Notes: a model not told the origin generated them from the sequence alone. Counted from the first letter of the stretch, positions 17,159 to 26,989 are shown. The stretch: DNA of 54,298 nt from Muribaculaceae bacterium (GCA_017624155.1 JAGANS010000093.1:1-54298), one strand, 5' to 3'. Numbers and translations are program-made.

Positions 17159-19909
17159 TCATCTGTCGAGGCGCGATCGCAGATCGGAGGGCGCTTCGCC
17201 GAAGAGGTCGCGATAGCATTTGGAGAAATAGGCCGGCGATGTGAAGCCGGTGGCATAGGCGATTTCGCTCACCGACTGTTCGGTGGCGGCAAGCATCTTG
17301 CGGGCGCGGTGCAGACGGTAGTTGCGTATGATTTCTACCGGGGTATAGTTGGTGAGGGCTTTGATCTTGCGTGTGAACTGCGACTGACCGAGTCCCATGC
17401 GCGAGGCGACTTCCTCGATGCTGAGATCAGGATTACTGCTGTCGGCCCGGAGTATCTCCATGAACCGGCTGTAGAACTCGCTGTCGATATGCCGCATGCC
17501 GTCGGGGACTGAAACCGGGCGGCCGGCGCGGATGTTGTCGCCTGTATTGCTCATACCGAAGGTGTCGCGTATGCGCCTGCGATTGTCGAGCAGGTTGCGG
17601 CACCGCGAGCGCAGTACGTCGGCATTGAAGGGCTTGGACAGATATCCGTCGGCTCCGCTGTCGTAGCCTTGCACGCGCTGTTCGTCCATCGAGCAGGCTG
17701 TGAGCATCAGTACGGGGATGTGCGACGTGCCAAGTTCGGCCTTCAGCGCCCGGCAGCATTCCATACCGTCCATCACCGGCATCATAACGTCGCAGATTAT
17801 TATATCGGGGACGTAGCGTGAGGCCGCGCGCAGGCCCTCGCGGCCGTCGGCTGCGGTGATGATGTCGTATTCAGTGTCGAGGAGTGCTGCTACAAGACTG
17901 CGGATGTCGGCATTGTCATCGATGACAAGCAGCAGCGGCTTTCCGGTGTCACTTGCGTGGCTGCTGTCGCGATCGGGAGTCAGCACAGGCTCGTCAGCGT
18001 GTATTGTGGCGGCGGCCTCGGTCGCGGTCTCGTTGACTGTGTGCCTTACCGGCAGGTTTACTGTGAAAGTGGCTCCGTTGCCCGGTGTGCTTTCAGCCGT
18101 GAGCGTGCCTCCGTGAAGTTCCACAAAGGCTTTGGACAGTGCCAGTCCGATGCCGGATCCCTCGGGGTGTACCTTGTCGACCTGATAGAAACGCTCGAAT
18201 ATGCGGCTTATTTCCTCGGCGGGGATACCTTTGCCGGTGTCGGATACAGATATGGAGGCGTTGTCGTTGCCGCACTGTGCGGTGATAGTGATACTGCCGT
18301 TGTCGGGTGTATGTTTGAAAGCGTTGGATACAAGATTGAAAAGTACACGTTCGATTTTTTCGCGGTCGATGGCGATATGGCGGCCGTCGGCGGCGAATGT
18401 ATCAACTGTGAGGCGTATGTGGCGTCGGCGCGCGAGGGTGGCGAACGATTCCATCCATGCCGATACCGAGGCGCCGAGGTCGGTTTCGGCAAGGTTGGCA
18501 ATCATCTTGCCGTTCTCGTATTTGCGGAAGTCGAGAATCTGGTCGATGAGGCGGTGCAGTATCGCGACATTGCGGTGTGCGATGGCGAGGAGCGAGCTGC
18601 GCCGTGTGGCATCGAGATCAGGATTTGCCATGAGTTGGTCGACCGGTTCGGCGATAAGTGTGAGCGGCGTACGCAGGTCGTGCGACACGTTGGTGAAGAA
18701 CATCAGTTTGGACTGCGTGGCGGTGTCGAGCTGGCGGTACAATTCGCGCTGCTTGTCGCGTTCCTGCTCGAGCTGGCTGTTTTTTTCGAGAAGCGCGATG
18801 CGGTGGCGCCGGTTTTGCCAGAATGCCCGCAGCATCAGAAATACTAAGCCGAATGTGAGGATAAGTATGGCGACGATGGCATAGAGAAGAGTCTGCTGGG
18901 CCGAGTGGCGCGACCAGTATTCGTCGATACGGTTTTTCAGAATCTTCATCTTATTGGTTTCTTCGCGCAGCAGGTCGTCCTGACGCAGGAGTATATCTGC
19001 GTTGGACAAATCTACGGCCGACATCGGAGGAATGGCTACCTCGCGACGGTATGGCTCACCGTGGAGTATAGCCATGGCGGTGCGTATGAGGCGTGCGCCC
19101 TCGGTGGGGTAGAGGAATGTGGCGTCGATGATGCTGTCGCGTACGGCTTTGATACCTATTTCGGGCGAGCCGTCGATACCCAGTATCTTTATGTCGTGCC
19201 GCCCCATATCGCGGACTCTGCGTGATGCGGCTATGGCCATCCGGTCGTTGTGGGCGTATATGAGGTTTACCTCGGGATACAATGGCAGCAGTGAGTCGAC
19301 AAGCGCTGCTGTGCGGGCCTCGTTCCAGTCGCCGTAGACACTTGCCGCAATTCGGGCGCGGCTGTGGTGTGCCATTGCGTCGGTGAATCCGGAGTGGCGC
19401 TTCTGTGTCGGGGTCATGCCGGCGGTGCCCTGGATTTCGATAGCCCGGATGGTGCCGGGTATTATGTTGAGCGCGTATTCGGCGGCACTGCGGCCCAGGC
19501 CGGTGTTGTCGACTTCAATATGTGCCGTGTAGCTGTCGCCCACTATACCGCGGTCGAATGTTATCACCGGTATGCCGGCTTCATAAGCCTTGCGTATAAC
19601 CGGTGTCACCGGCGCGGCTTCGTTGGGCGCGGCGATGATGATGTCGAAATGATTGTCGATAAAGTACTGAATGTCGGCAATCTGCCGGTCGTTGTTGTCA
19701 TCGGCCGAGCGTATCTCCACTGTGGCGTCGTCGTGAAACATCATCTCGCGCAGCACCTCGGCGTTCATCTTGGCACGCCAGTCGTCGGCCGAGCATTGCG
19801 ACAGGCCGATGCGCAGTTTTGGCTCGCTGTCGCTGTGGCACGACAGCATACAGCCGAGAAACAGCAGTGAGGCAAACAATACGGGTATGTGGCGGTGCAG
19901 TCTGTTCAT
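17159..19909 (-). CDS. Hybrid two-component system regulator with periplasmic sugar-binding domain, copy 2
   Basis: A 916-aa one-protein signalling system resembling B. theta BT1754, which senses fructose. The start at 19909 is chosen because it gives an N-terminal export signal. Order: signal segment 1-24, type I periplasmic binding domain (about 33-310), transmembrane helix (about 338-360), histidine kinase with SHDLRTPLTL (His near 409), ATPase domain (DTGKGIP, GSGIGLALSK), receiver domain (DVMMPVMDG, KPFNAD) and a C-terminal AraC-type DNA-binding domain. All catalytic blocks look intact. It starts 17 bp after the stop of its paralogue, so the two are co-transcribed, and its binding domain has diverged more than its signalling domains. 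It should activate one or both flanking fructan operons; which one is unknown. Confidence 0.93.
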   Translation of the reverse strand: MNRLHRHIPVLFASLLFLGCMLSCHSDSEPKLRIGLSQCSADDWRAKMNAEVLREMMFHDDATVEIRSADDNNDRQIADIQYFIDNHFDIIIAAPNEAAPVTPVIRKAYEAGIPVITFDRGIVGDSYTAHIEVDNTGLGRSAAEYALNIIPGTIRAIEIQGTAGMTPTQKRHSGFTDAMAHHSRARIAASVYGDWNEARTAALVDSLLPLYPEVNLIYAHNDRMAIAASRRVRDMGRHDIKILGIDGSPEIGIKAVRDSIIDATFLYPTEGARLIRTAMAILHGEPYRREVAIPPMSAVDLSNADILLRQDDLLREETNKMKILKNRIDEYWSRHSAQQTLLYAIVAILILTFGLVFLMLRAFWQNRRHRIALLEKNSQLEQERDKQRELYRQLDTATQSKLMFFTNVSHDLRTPLTLIAEPVDQLMANPDLDATRRSSLLAIAHRNVAILHRLIDQILDFRKYENGKMIANLAETDLGASVSAWMESFATLARRRHIRLTVDTFAADGRHIAIDREKIERVLFNLVSNAFKHTPDNGSITITAQCGNDNASISVSDTGKGIPAEEISRIFERFYQVDKVHPEGSGIGLALSKAFVELHGGTLTAESTPGNGATFTVNLPVRHTVNETATEAAATIHADEPVLTPDRDSSHASDTGKPLLLVIDDNADIRSLVAALLDTEYDIITAADGREGLRAASRYVPDIIICDVMMPVMDGMECCRALKAELGTSHIPVLMLTACSMDEQRVQGYDSGADGYLSKPFNADVLRSRCRNLLDNRRRIRDTFGMSNTGDNIRAGRPVSVPDGMRHIDSEFYSRFMEILRADSSNPDLSIEEVASRMGLGQSQFTRKIKALTNYTPVEIIRNYRLHRARKMLAATEQSVSEIAYATGFTSPAYFSKCYRDLFGEAPSDLRSRLDR

Positions 19910-19926
19910 GGGTGAGAGAACCGGAG

Positions 19927-22677
19927 CTATTTCTTGCCGGCGAGGCGGTCGCGGAGCTCGGTGGGTGTCTCGCCGAAGGCTTCGCGGTAGCATTTGGTAA
20001 AGTATGCGGGGTTGGAGAAGCCTACTTCGTATGCTATCTCGCTTACGGTGCGTTCGGTGCCGGTGAGAAGTGTGCGGGCCTGCTTGAGGCGCAGATGCCT
20101 GATGAGTTCTACCGGCGAATAGTTGGTGAGCGATTTTATCTTGCGGTAGAATTGTGAGCGCCCCAGTCCCAGGCGTGATGCCAGTGAATCGACGTTTATG
20201 TCGGGATTGGACATCTCGGCTGTGAATATGTCGAGGAAGCGACGGTAAAATTCGTTGTCGATATCGCCGGCGGCGGGAACGTTTTCGGGAACTGAGGCCG
20301 GGATGCGTGCAGCCGTGGCTTTAACCGGATCGGATTCGTGTCTGAGCCACAGATTCTTGATGCGCTTGCGGTTCTCGATGAGGCTCGCCACACGGCTGAG
20401 GAGCACTTCGGCGTTGAAGGGCTTGGCCAGATATCCGTCGGCGCCGCTGCGGTATCCCTGGGCACGCTGTTCGTCCATCGAACAGGCGGTGAGCAGCAAT
20501 ACGGGTATGTGAGAGGTGCTGATCTCGTCCTTGATGTGCCGGCAGCACTCCAGTCCGTCCATGCCCGGCATCATCACGTCGCTGATAATGAGGTCGGGGG
20601 TATATCTGGCGGCGAGATGCAGGCCGTCGGCACCGCCGGTGGCGGTTATCACGTTGTACTTGTCGCTGAGCAGGGCAGTGAGCAGGTGCAGGATGTCGGT
20701 GTTGTCGTCGATGGCCAGTATCAGCGGTTTGTCGGACTGAGCGGGTGCGGATGCCTTGTCGATGGGTTGCAGCAGTGCATTGAGCTCGCGCGGATCCACG
20801 GTCGGAATCTCGGCCGGGCTGCCGCTATCGACGTGGCGTATCGGCAGGGTTATGGAGAATGATGTGCCGCGGCCGAGCCCGCTGGCCGCTGTGATGTTGC
20901 CGCCGTGCAGCTCGATGAACGCCTTGACGAGCGACAGACCGATACCGGAGCCGGTAGGATGAATCTTGTCGACCTGATAGAAGCGCTCGAATATGTGGCC
21001 GAGCTCTTCGGGGGGAATCCCTTCGCCTGTGTCGCTCACCGAGAAAGTGAGCGTATCGGCTGTGGCGCCGCAGGCAAAGGTGATGGTACCGTTGTCGGGG
21101 GTGTGCTTGAAAGCGTTGCTCATCAGATTGAAGAATACCCGCTCCATTTTCTCGGTGTCGACGGCGAGGGTATGTGGCAGGCCGGGAGCTATGTCCACCA
21201 CAAGTTTTATGTCGCGCCGGCGTGCCATAGGCCTGAATGATTCGGCCCAGTCGCGGGCGGCTGCGGCGAAGTCGGTTTCGGAGAGGTGCAGGTCGAGCTT
21301 GCCGTTCTCATATTTGCGGAAGTCGAGTATCTGGTTGATAAGACGTTTGAGTATCAGCACATTTTTGTTGGCGATCTGCATCATGGAGTGTTGCTGCGGA
21401 GTGAGGTTGGTGGCCTCCGACAGTTGTTCGACCGGCTCGGCGATAAGTGTGAGCGGTGTGCGCAGGTCGTGTGACACGTTGGTAAAAAACACGAGTTTGG
21501 ACTGTGTGGCTTCGGCGAGCTGGCGGTTGAGCTCGCGCTGCTTGTCGCGTTCCTCCTGCAGGAGGCTGTTGCTCTCCTCGAGGGCATGCTGGTGGCGTCG
21601 GCGCTGCCAGTAGGCGCGCAGAAGCGCGAACACGAGTCCGAACATCAGCACGACGATGGCTATGACGGCATAGAGGAGGGTGGTCTGCGCCGAATGTCGG
21701 TTCCAGTAGTCGTCGACCTGCGATTTGAGCAGGCGTATCTTGTCGGTTTCCTCTTCAAGAGCCTCGGTCTGCAGTTGCAGTATGTCGGCATTGGAGAGGT
21801 CGACTGCCGATGCCAGAGGTAGATTGAGTACGGTGTCGTATGGTTCGCCTTTGAGTATGGCGAGGGCTGTGCGCACAAGGCGGTGTCCTTCGGTGGGATA
21901 GAGGAAAGTGGCGTTGATGACGCTGTCGCGCACGGCCTTGATACCGATGTCGGGGGCGGCGTCTATGCCGATGACTTTAATGTCGAGTCCGCGTGCGCGC
22001 GCTACCTGCGAGGCTGCGATGGCCATGCGGTCGTTGTGTGCGTAAACGAGGCCGGCGTCGGGGTGCTCGGTGAGCAGCGAGTCGGCTGCGCGGGCTGCAT
22101 CTTCGTAGTTCCAGTTGCCGAGGGCCGTACCCACGAGTTCGAGGCGTCCGTCGGCTTCGAGCTGTGACACGAATCCATCATGTCGCCCCACGGCAGGTGT
22201 GGATTTGGGCAGGCCGTATAGCTCGAGTACCTTTGTGCCAGGTTCCACCAGTGTGAGGGCGTAGCGGGCGGCAGCCCGGCCTATCTCGGCGTTGTCGACG
22301 CCTTGAAATGCAGTGTATGTGTCGCCGTGTATGTTACGGTCGAATACAATCACGGGTATGCCGCGCTCATATACATCCCTTACGACCGGGGTTATGGCGT
22401 CGGCTTCGTTGGGCGCCACGACGATGATGTCAAATCCGTTGTCGGCAAAGTAGCGGATGTCGGCTATCTGCTTGTCGTTGTCATCGTCGGCCGAACGGAT
22501 CTCGACCTCAGTGTCTTCATGAAAGATAGTTTCGCGACGTATCTCGTCGTTCATTTTGTTGCGCCAGTCGTCAGCCGAGCATTGCGACACGCCGATGCGG
22601 TATTTTTTCTCTTGCGAACATGATGCGAGGCATAGTGCGGCAAGAATCAATGGTAACAGATATTTCAGCCTGAACAT
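19927..22677 (-). CDS. Hybrid two-component system regulator with periplasmic sugar-binding domain, copy 1
   Basis: Also 916 aa, the first of the tandem pair. Signal segment 1-20 ends in a lipobox-like LASC (Cys20), unusual for a protein that also has a transmembrane helix (332-354). Type I periplasmic binding domain 26-300, phospho-accepting His403 in SHDLRTPLTL, ATPase domain about 510-612 (DTGEGIP, GSGIGLSLVK), receiver Asp700 in SDVMMPGMDG, AraC-type domain about 815-912 (LGLGRSQFYRKIKSLTNYSP). It resembles BT1754 of B. theta, whose periplasmic domain binds fructose directly. It lies divergent from the PUL B GH32-importer-kinase operon, sharing the 22678-22997 region. Confidence 0.94.
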   Translation of the reverse strand: MFRLKYLLPLILAALCLASCSQEKKYRIGVSQCSADDWRNKMNDEIRRETIFHEDTEVEIRSADDDNDKQIADIRYFADNGFDIIVVAPNEADAITPVVRDVYERGIPVIVFDRNIHGDTYTAFQGVDNAEIGRAAARYALTLVEPGTKVLELYGLPKSTPAVGRHDGFVSQLEADGRLELVGTALGNWNYEDAARAADSLLTEHPDAGLVYAHNDRMAIAASQVARARGLDIKVIGIDAAPDIGIKAVRDSVINATFLYPTEGHRLVRTALAILKGEPYDTVLNLPLASAVDLSNADILQLQTEALEEETDKIRLLKSQVDDYWNRHSAQTTLLYAVIAIVVLMFGLVFALLRAYWQRRRHQHALEESNSLLQEERDKQRELNRQLAEATQSKLVFFTNVSHDLRTPLTLIAEPVEQLSEATNLTPQQHSMMQIANKNVLILKRLINQILDFRKYENGKLDLHLSETDFAAAARDWAESFRPMARRRDIKLVVDIAPGLPHTLAVDTEKMERVFFNLMSNAFKHTPDNGTITFACGATADTLTFSVSDTGEGIPPEELGHIFERFYQVDKIHPTGSGIGLSLVKAFIELHGGNITAASGLGRGTSFSITLPIRHVDSGSPAEIPTVDPRELNALLQPIDKASAPAQSDKPLILAIDDNTDILHLLTALLSDKYNVITATGGADGLHLAARYTPDLIISDVMMPGMDGLECCRHIKDEISTSHIPVLLLTACSMDEQRAQGYRSGADGYLAKPFNAEVLLSRVASLIENRKRIKNLWLRHESDPVKATAARIPASVPENVPAAGDIDNEFYRRFLDIFTAEMSNPDINVDSLASRLGLGRSQFYRKIKSLTNYSPVELIRHLRLKQARTLLTGTERTVSEIAYEVGFSNPAYFTKCYREAFGETPTELRDRLAGKK

Positions 22678-22809
22678 ATATTAATGTAGGTGAAGTGTTT
22701 TGGATGGCAATGGATTTCGGTTATCGTTTTATCGGTATTTATATTTATGAGGGTAAAGTTACGCAAAATATTATAAAAATGTATGCATAAAACACTAAAA
22801 ATGTGTGGT

Positions 22810-22846
22810 TGCAACAAATTTTATTGTGAAAGCGCGATTTTTTATA
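22810..22846 (+). promoter_or_regulatory. Candidate operator for the fructan sensor-regulators (PUL B copy)
   Basis: It begins TGCAACAA, continues TTTTAT, and ends TTTATA, ungapped-alignable to the PUL A copy at 17055-17091 (24 of 37 identical). It starts 58 bp upstream of the -7 box at 22868. Shared sequence and shared distance make chance unlikely but not excluded. Confidence 0.5.
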
Positions 22847-22867
22847 CTGTATCACATACCAATGTAT

Positions 22868-22875
22868 TAGCTTTG
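22868..22875 (+). promoter_or_regulatory. Promoter -7 element of the GH32-importer-fructokinase operon
   Basis: TAGCTTTG matches TAnnTTTG and lies 122 bp before the GH32 start codon, giving a leader of about 115 nt. No TTTG is present 19-21 bp upstream, which suggests activator dependence. Confidence 0.6.
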
Positions 22876-22997
22876 CAAAGTGAATCGGCCGGATTAGGTT
22901 GAAGCCTGTCCGGCAATAGTTTCCATAGCTACGATTTTCCAAGGTAAAAAAGGTTGTTTCCCGATATGCCTACAACCATAAACGAAACCAACATATC

Positions 22998-24836
22998 ATG
23001 AAAAAAATCATAAAGACAGCAATGGTGATAGCAGGCGCTGCGATGACGTGCCATGCATCGGCAGCCGACGGGATTACCGTCGACCATCTCGGTGTGAACA
23101 ACACCCTCGTGCGTGTCGGAGCCGATAATGCGGCCCGATATATCCTGCTGCCTGTTCAGGAGGCCAATGACGACGCTACGGTAAATGTGCTTGTCGACGG
23201 CAAGCTCGACCGCGTGATATATGTGCGGCTTGCCAAATCGAAAGTCGACTACAAGGTTCCATTCGATATATCATCGTACAAGGGGCACGACGTGGTGCTC
23301 AACATTGTTAGTTCGCAGAACCGCGCCAACGTGCGCGAGGCCAAGGACGATGCGTGCTGGAGTGCCATATCGCTCTCCGATACTTTCGATACCACCAATA
23401 CGGAGAAGTATCGTCCGGCATACCATCACACCCCCCTCTACGGGTGGATGAACGATCCCAACGGTATGTTCTACAAGGATGGGGTATGGCATCTGTATTA
23501 TCAATGGAATCCTTACGGCTCCAAATGGCAGAATATGACCTGGGGACACTCTACCTCGACCGATCTCGTCAACTGGGAGCATCATCCGGCGGCCATAGAG
23601 CCCGACGGCCTCGGCTCGATATTCAGCGGCAGCTGCGCAATCGACCATACCGGCTCGGCCGGATTCGGCAAGGATGCCGTGCTGGCGATGTACACGTCGG
23701 CGGCCACAAGTCAGGTACAGAGTCTCGCAGCGAGCCGCGACAACGGCATGACCTTTGAAGTATATCCGGGCAACCCCGTGCTGCCCCTGGAGAGCGAGGC
23801 CCGCGACCCCAATATGTTCTACGACAAGGAGGATGGCCTGTGGCATCTGGTGCTGGCACATCCTCTCGAGCATGAGATGCTTTTCTTCACTTCGCCCGAT
23901 ATGAAGACCTGGACCTCGACCGGCAGTTTCGGCAAGGGACTGGGGGCACAGGGCGGAGTATGGGAATGTCCTGATCTGTTTGAGCTTCCGGTCGACGGCG
24001 GCAAGGGCGGCTCCAAGTGGGTGCTTCTGTGCAATATCAATCCTGACGGTCCCTTTGGCGGCAGTGGTATCCAGTATTTTACAGGCGATTATGACGGCAA
24101 GACATTCACAGCCGACACCGGTGCAGACGGCAAGGTGGTTACCAAGTGGCTCGACTTCGGCAAGGACAATTACGCTGTTGTGAGCTGGAGCGATGCTCCC
24201 GACGCACGCCGCACCCTGATAGGCTGGATGAGCAACTGGCAGTATGCTGCCGAGGTGCCTACCCGCCAGTACCGCAGCGCCAATACGCTGCCCCGCGAGG
24301 TAAGTCTGTTCACGGCCGACGACGGCCAGGTGTACGCGGCCACTGTGCCATCGCCCGAAATCGACGCTTTGCGCGGCAAGCCCACAGTGCGCCGGAGTTT
24401 CTCAGTCGGAGCCAAAGGTAGTGAAGTGGCACTGCCCGCAGCCAACGGCGGTATATGCGAGATCACTCTCGACATTGATGCGCGCCGTTGCGATACCGTG
24501 GAACTGACGCTCAGTAATCCGGCCGGTGAAAAGGCTGTGATGACTTACGACCCCAAGGCGCAGACATGTAGCTTCGACCGCCGCGAGAGCGGTATAACCG
24601 AGTTCAGTGTCGACTTTCCGGCCGTGACCACCGCACCGACATTCGGCAGCAACGGCTATCTCACACTGCGTATATTCATCGACCGCTCGAGTGTGGAGAT
24701 ATTCGGCAACGACGGCCGCTTCGCCATGACCAACCTTGTATTCCCCACGGAGCCATACAACACCTTTACGGTAAAGGCGACAGGAGCGAAAGCCAAGGTG
24801 AACAAGCTCACAGTGTATCCTATCAGCATAAAATAA
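22998..24836 (+). CDS. Periplasmic GH32 exo-fructosidase (levanase/inulinase type)
   Basis: A 612-aa exported enzyme. The signal peptide ends at HASA (about residue 22) with no good lipobox, so the periplasm is the likely location. Residues about 25-135 are the N-terminal beta domain often found in Bacteroidales GH32 enzymes. The GH32 propeller (about 140-450) has all three acidic motifs: nucleophile Asp153 in WMNDPNG, RDP at 269-271 and acid/base Glu323 in WECPDLF. A C-terminal beta-sandwich follows (FIDRSSVEIFGNDG). It should remove terminal fructose from imported fructo-oligosaccharides. It is first in an operon with the importer (14 bp downstream) and the fructokinase, matching the arrangement of BT1759-BT1757 in B. 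theta. Confidence 0.94.
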   Translation: MKKIIKTAMVIAGAAMTCHASAADGITVDHLGVNNTLVRVGADNAARYILLPVQEANDDATVNVLVDGKLDRVIYVRLAKSKVDYKVPFDISSYKGHDVVLNIVSSQNRANVREAKDDACWSAISLSDTFDTTNTEKYRPAYHHTPLYGWMNDPNGMFYKDGVWHLYYQWNPYGSKWQNMTWGHSTSTDLVNWEHHPAAIEPDGLGSIFSGSCAIDHTGSAGFGKDAVLAMYTSAATSQVQSLAASRDNGMTFEVYPGNPVLPLESEARDPNMFYDKEDGLWHLVLAHPLEHEMLFFTSPDMKTWTSTGSFGKGLGAQGGVWECPDLFELPVDGGKGGSKWVLLCNINPDGPFGGSGIQYFTGDYDGKTFTADTGADGKVVTKWLDFGKDNYAVVSWSDAPDARRTLIGWMSNWQYAAEVPTRQYRSANTLPREVSLFTADDGQVYAATVPSPEIDALRGKPTVRRSFSVGAKGSEVALPAANGGICEITLDIDARRCDTVELTLSNPAGEKAVMTYDPKAQTCSFDRRESGITEFSVDFPAVTTAPTFGSNGYLTLRIFIDRSSVEIFGNDGRFAMTNLVFPTEPYNTFTVKATGAKAKVNKLTVYPISIK

Positions 24837-24850
24837 AAACAATTTATATC

Positions 24851-26038
24851 ATGTCAACCCAATCAATAGCCATGACTCGTAAAAGCACCCTGCTGCAATT
24901 CATCCCCGTGATGCTCTGCTTCTTCGCTATGGGCTTTGTCGACCTGGTGGGCACAGCCTCCAACTATGTGCAGAAAGACCTGGGCCTCACCGACTCGCAG
25001 GCCAACCTGTTTCCCTCGCTCGTATTTTTTTGGTTCCTGATTTTTTCAGTTCCTACGGGCATGCTTATGAACCGTATAGGCCGCAAGCGCACCGTGCTTC
25101 TCAGCCTTGCGGTCACCGCGGTGTCGCTGCTGATACCTCTTGCCGGTGACAATTATTGGTTCATGCTCACCGCCTTCTCGCTGTTAGGTATAGGCAATGC
25201 CATAATGCAGACTTCGCTCAACCCCCTCGTAACCAATCTTATCAGTGGTGACAAGCTGGCATCGACCCTGACGTTCGGTCAGTTTGTCAAGGCCATCGCC
25301 TCGTTCCTGGCGCCTATAATCGCCGCCTGGGGCGCCACTACACTTATGCCCACCCTCGGACTTAGCTGGCGCGTATTGTTCCTTATCTATGCTGCGGTGT
25401 GTCTGCTGTCGATTTCGGCGCTTGCGGCCACACCCATCGAGGAGGAGCGTCCCGACAAGGCTTCGGGCATCGTTGAATGCCTGCGTCTGCTTCGCCGCCC
25501 CTTCATCCTGCTCTGCTTCCTCGGCATCATGTGCCACGTGGGTATCGATGTAGGCACCAACACCACCGCTCCCAAGATCATCATGGAGCGCCTTGCCCTG
25601 CCGCTTGAGGAAGCCGGCTTTGCCACAGGCATCTACTTTATATTCCGTACGGCGGGCTGTTTTATCGGCGCCTTCCTGCTGCGCATGGTGCCCGCCAAGT
25701 GGTTCTTCGGATTCAGTGTAGTGCTGATGGCCGTCGCCATGGGTATCCTCTTCGTGGCTGATTCGCTGCCTCTGATCTATACCGGCATCGCCATGATCGG
25801 TTTCGGAAACTCCAACGTATTCTCGGTAATTTTTGCTCAGGCGCTCACATCATCGCCCCGTGAGCAGAACGAGGTGTCGGGCCTCATGATCATGGGTCTA
25901 TTCGGCGGCACAGTGTTTCCTCTTGCTATGGGCTATGCCTCTGATGCCGTATCGGCCCAGACCGGTGCCGTGGCCGTGATGGCCGTCGGTGTAGTGTATC
26001 TGCTCTATTATACTTTGAAAATCAAAACCGTAAAATAA
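24851..26038 (+). CDS. MFS sugar importer, probable fructose transporter (BT1758-like)
   Basis: A 395-aa inner-membrane protein with about 11-12 hydrophobic helices. Residues 1-13 are polar, then LLQFIPVMLCFFAMGFVD begins helix 1. The MFS loop motif NRIGRKRT follows helix 2, and FGQFVKAIASFLAPIIAA matches the fucose/glucose-galactose porter subfamily. A second ATG eight codons in (24872) is an alternative start. Placed between GH32 and fructokinase genes, it should carry released fructose into the cytoplasm; the B. theta counterpart BT1758 is described as the inner-membrane monosaccharide importer of the fructan locus. It is the only monosaccharide importer in this window, so both PULs probably use it. 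Confidence 0.9.
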   Translation: MSTQSIAMTRKSTLLQFIPVMLCFFAMGFVDLVGTASNYVQKDLGLTDSQANLFPSLVFFWFLIFSVPTGMLMNRIGRKRTVLLSLAVTAVSLLIPLAGDNYWFMLTAFSLLGIGNAIMQTSLNPLVTNLISGDKLASTLTFGQFVKAIASFLAPIIAAWGATTLMPTLGLSWRVLFLIYAAVCLLSISALAATPIEEERPDKASGIVECLRLLRRPFILLCFLGIMCHVGIDVGTNTTAPKIIMERLALPLEEAGFATGIYFIFRTAGCFIGAFLLRMVPAKWFFGFSVVLMAVAMGILFVADSLPLIYTGIAMIGFGNSNVFSVIFAQALTSSPREQNEVSGLMIMGLFGGTVFPLAMGYASDAVSAQTGAVAVMAVGVVYLLYYTLKIKTVK

Positions 26039-26046
26039 TCATCACC

Positions 26047-26928
26047 ATGAACAAGAATCTTGTAATCGGTATGGGCGAGGCCCTGTGGGATGTGCTTCCC
26101 GAGGGTAAGAAAATCGGCGGCGCGCCTGCCAACTTTGCCTACCATGTATCACAATTCGGGCTCGACAGCCGCGTCATTTCAGCCATCGGCCAGGACGCTC
26201 TCGGCGCCGAGATACTCAAGACCTTCGACGAGAAAAAACTGCAATACAATATAGAAACTGTGCCATATCCCACCGGAACCGTACAGGTCGAGATCGATCA
26301 GGCCGGCATCCCCCAGTATGAGATAAAGGAGAACGTGGCATGGGACAACATTCCATATACCGCACGCCTTGAGGCTCTCGCAGGACGTACACAGGCTGTA
26401 TGCTTCGGCTCGCTGGCACAGCGCAACGTGGTGTCGCGCAACACAATCAACCGCTTCCTCGACGCCATCCCAGATGAAAACGAGGCGCTGATAGTGTTTG
26501 ATGTCAACCTGCGTCAGGGCTTCTACAACAAGGAAATCCTGTGCAACAGCATGAAGCGCTGCAATATCCTCAAGATCAACGACGAGGAGCTCGTCACGGT
26601 GAGCCGCATGTTTGGCTATCCCGGTATCGATCTTCAGGACAAGTGCTGGATACTGCTGGGCAAGTACAACCTCAAGATGCTGATACTCACCTGCGGCATC
26701 AACGGCAGCTATGTGTTCACCCCCGGCAACGTATCCTTCCAGCCCACCCCCAAGGTAGAAGTGGCCGATACCGTCGGCGCCGGTGATTCGTTCACAGCCG
26801 CTTTCATCGCCTCGATTCTCAAGGGCCTGCCCGTAGCCGAGGCACATGTAAAGGCTGTCGAGACTTCGGCATTTGTGTGCACCCAGCAGGGCGCGATGCC
26901 TATACTTCCTGCAAATATTACTGAATGA
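26047..26928 (+). CDS. PfkB-family fructokinase (BT1757-like)
   Basis: A 293-aa cytoplasmic sugar kinase. The N-terminal GGAPANFAYH block binds substrate and the C-terminal signature DTVGAGDSFTAAF contains the catalytic Asp of the ribokinase family. It phosphorylates fructose at O6 with ATP, feeding glycolysis. It starts 8 bp after the importer and is the last gene before a strong terminator. The start codon is the only reasonable one and gives the usual family length. Confidence 0.94.
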   Translation: MNKNLVIGMGEALWDVLPEGKKIGGAPANFAYHVSQFGLDSRVISAIGQDALGAEILKTFDEKKLQYNIETVPYPTGTVQVEIDQAGIPQYEIKENVAWDNIPYTARLEALAGRTQAVCFGSLAQRNVVSRNTINRFLDAIPDENEALIVFDVNLRQGFYNKEILCNSMKRCNILKINDEELVTVSRMFGYPGIDLQDKCWILLGKYNLKMLILTCGINGSYVFTPGNVSFQPTPKVEVADTVGAGDSFTAAFIASILKGLPVAEAHVKAVETSAFVCTQQGAMPILPANITE

Positions 26929-26953
26929 TCCTATAACTGATTCAAGTAAGCGT

Positions 26954-26989
26954 AATCCCCGTTCCCGGTCGAGTGAACGGGGATTTTCT
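26954..26989 (+). terminator. Intrinsic terminator after the fructokinase gene
   Basis: An 11-bp perfect stem (26954-26964 with 26975-26985) with a ten-base loop, followed by a T-rich run. It separates the GH32-importer-kinase operon from the susC-led operon of PUL B. Confidence 0.88.

Larger units (their letters stand above)
22678..22997. promoter_or_regulatory. Divergent regulatory region between the regulator pair and the PUL B operon
   Basis: 320 bp of AT-rich DNA without a gene. Plus-strand features are the -7 box TAGCTTTG at 22868-22875 and an upstream candidate operator at 22810-22846. The promoter lacks a TTTG -33 box. For the minus-strand regulator genes no exact TAnnTTTG is seen; the nearest is a degenerate TATTTTG in the 22760s. 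Confidence 0.6.

Noticed and set aside
26179-26847. 222-codon open frame on the minus strand
   Set aside because: Antisense to the fructokinase gene, without recognisable protein features.
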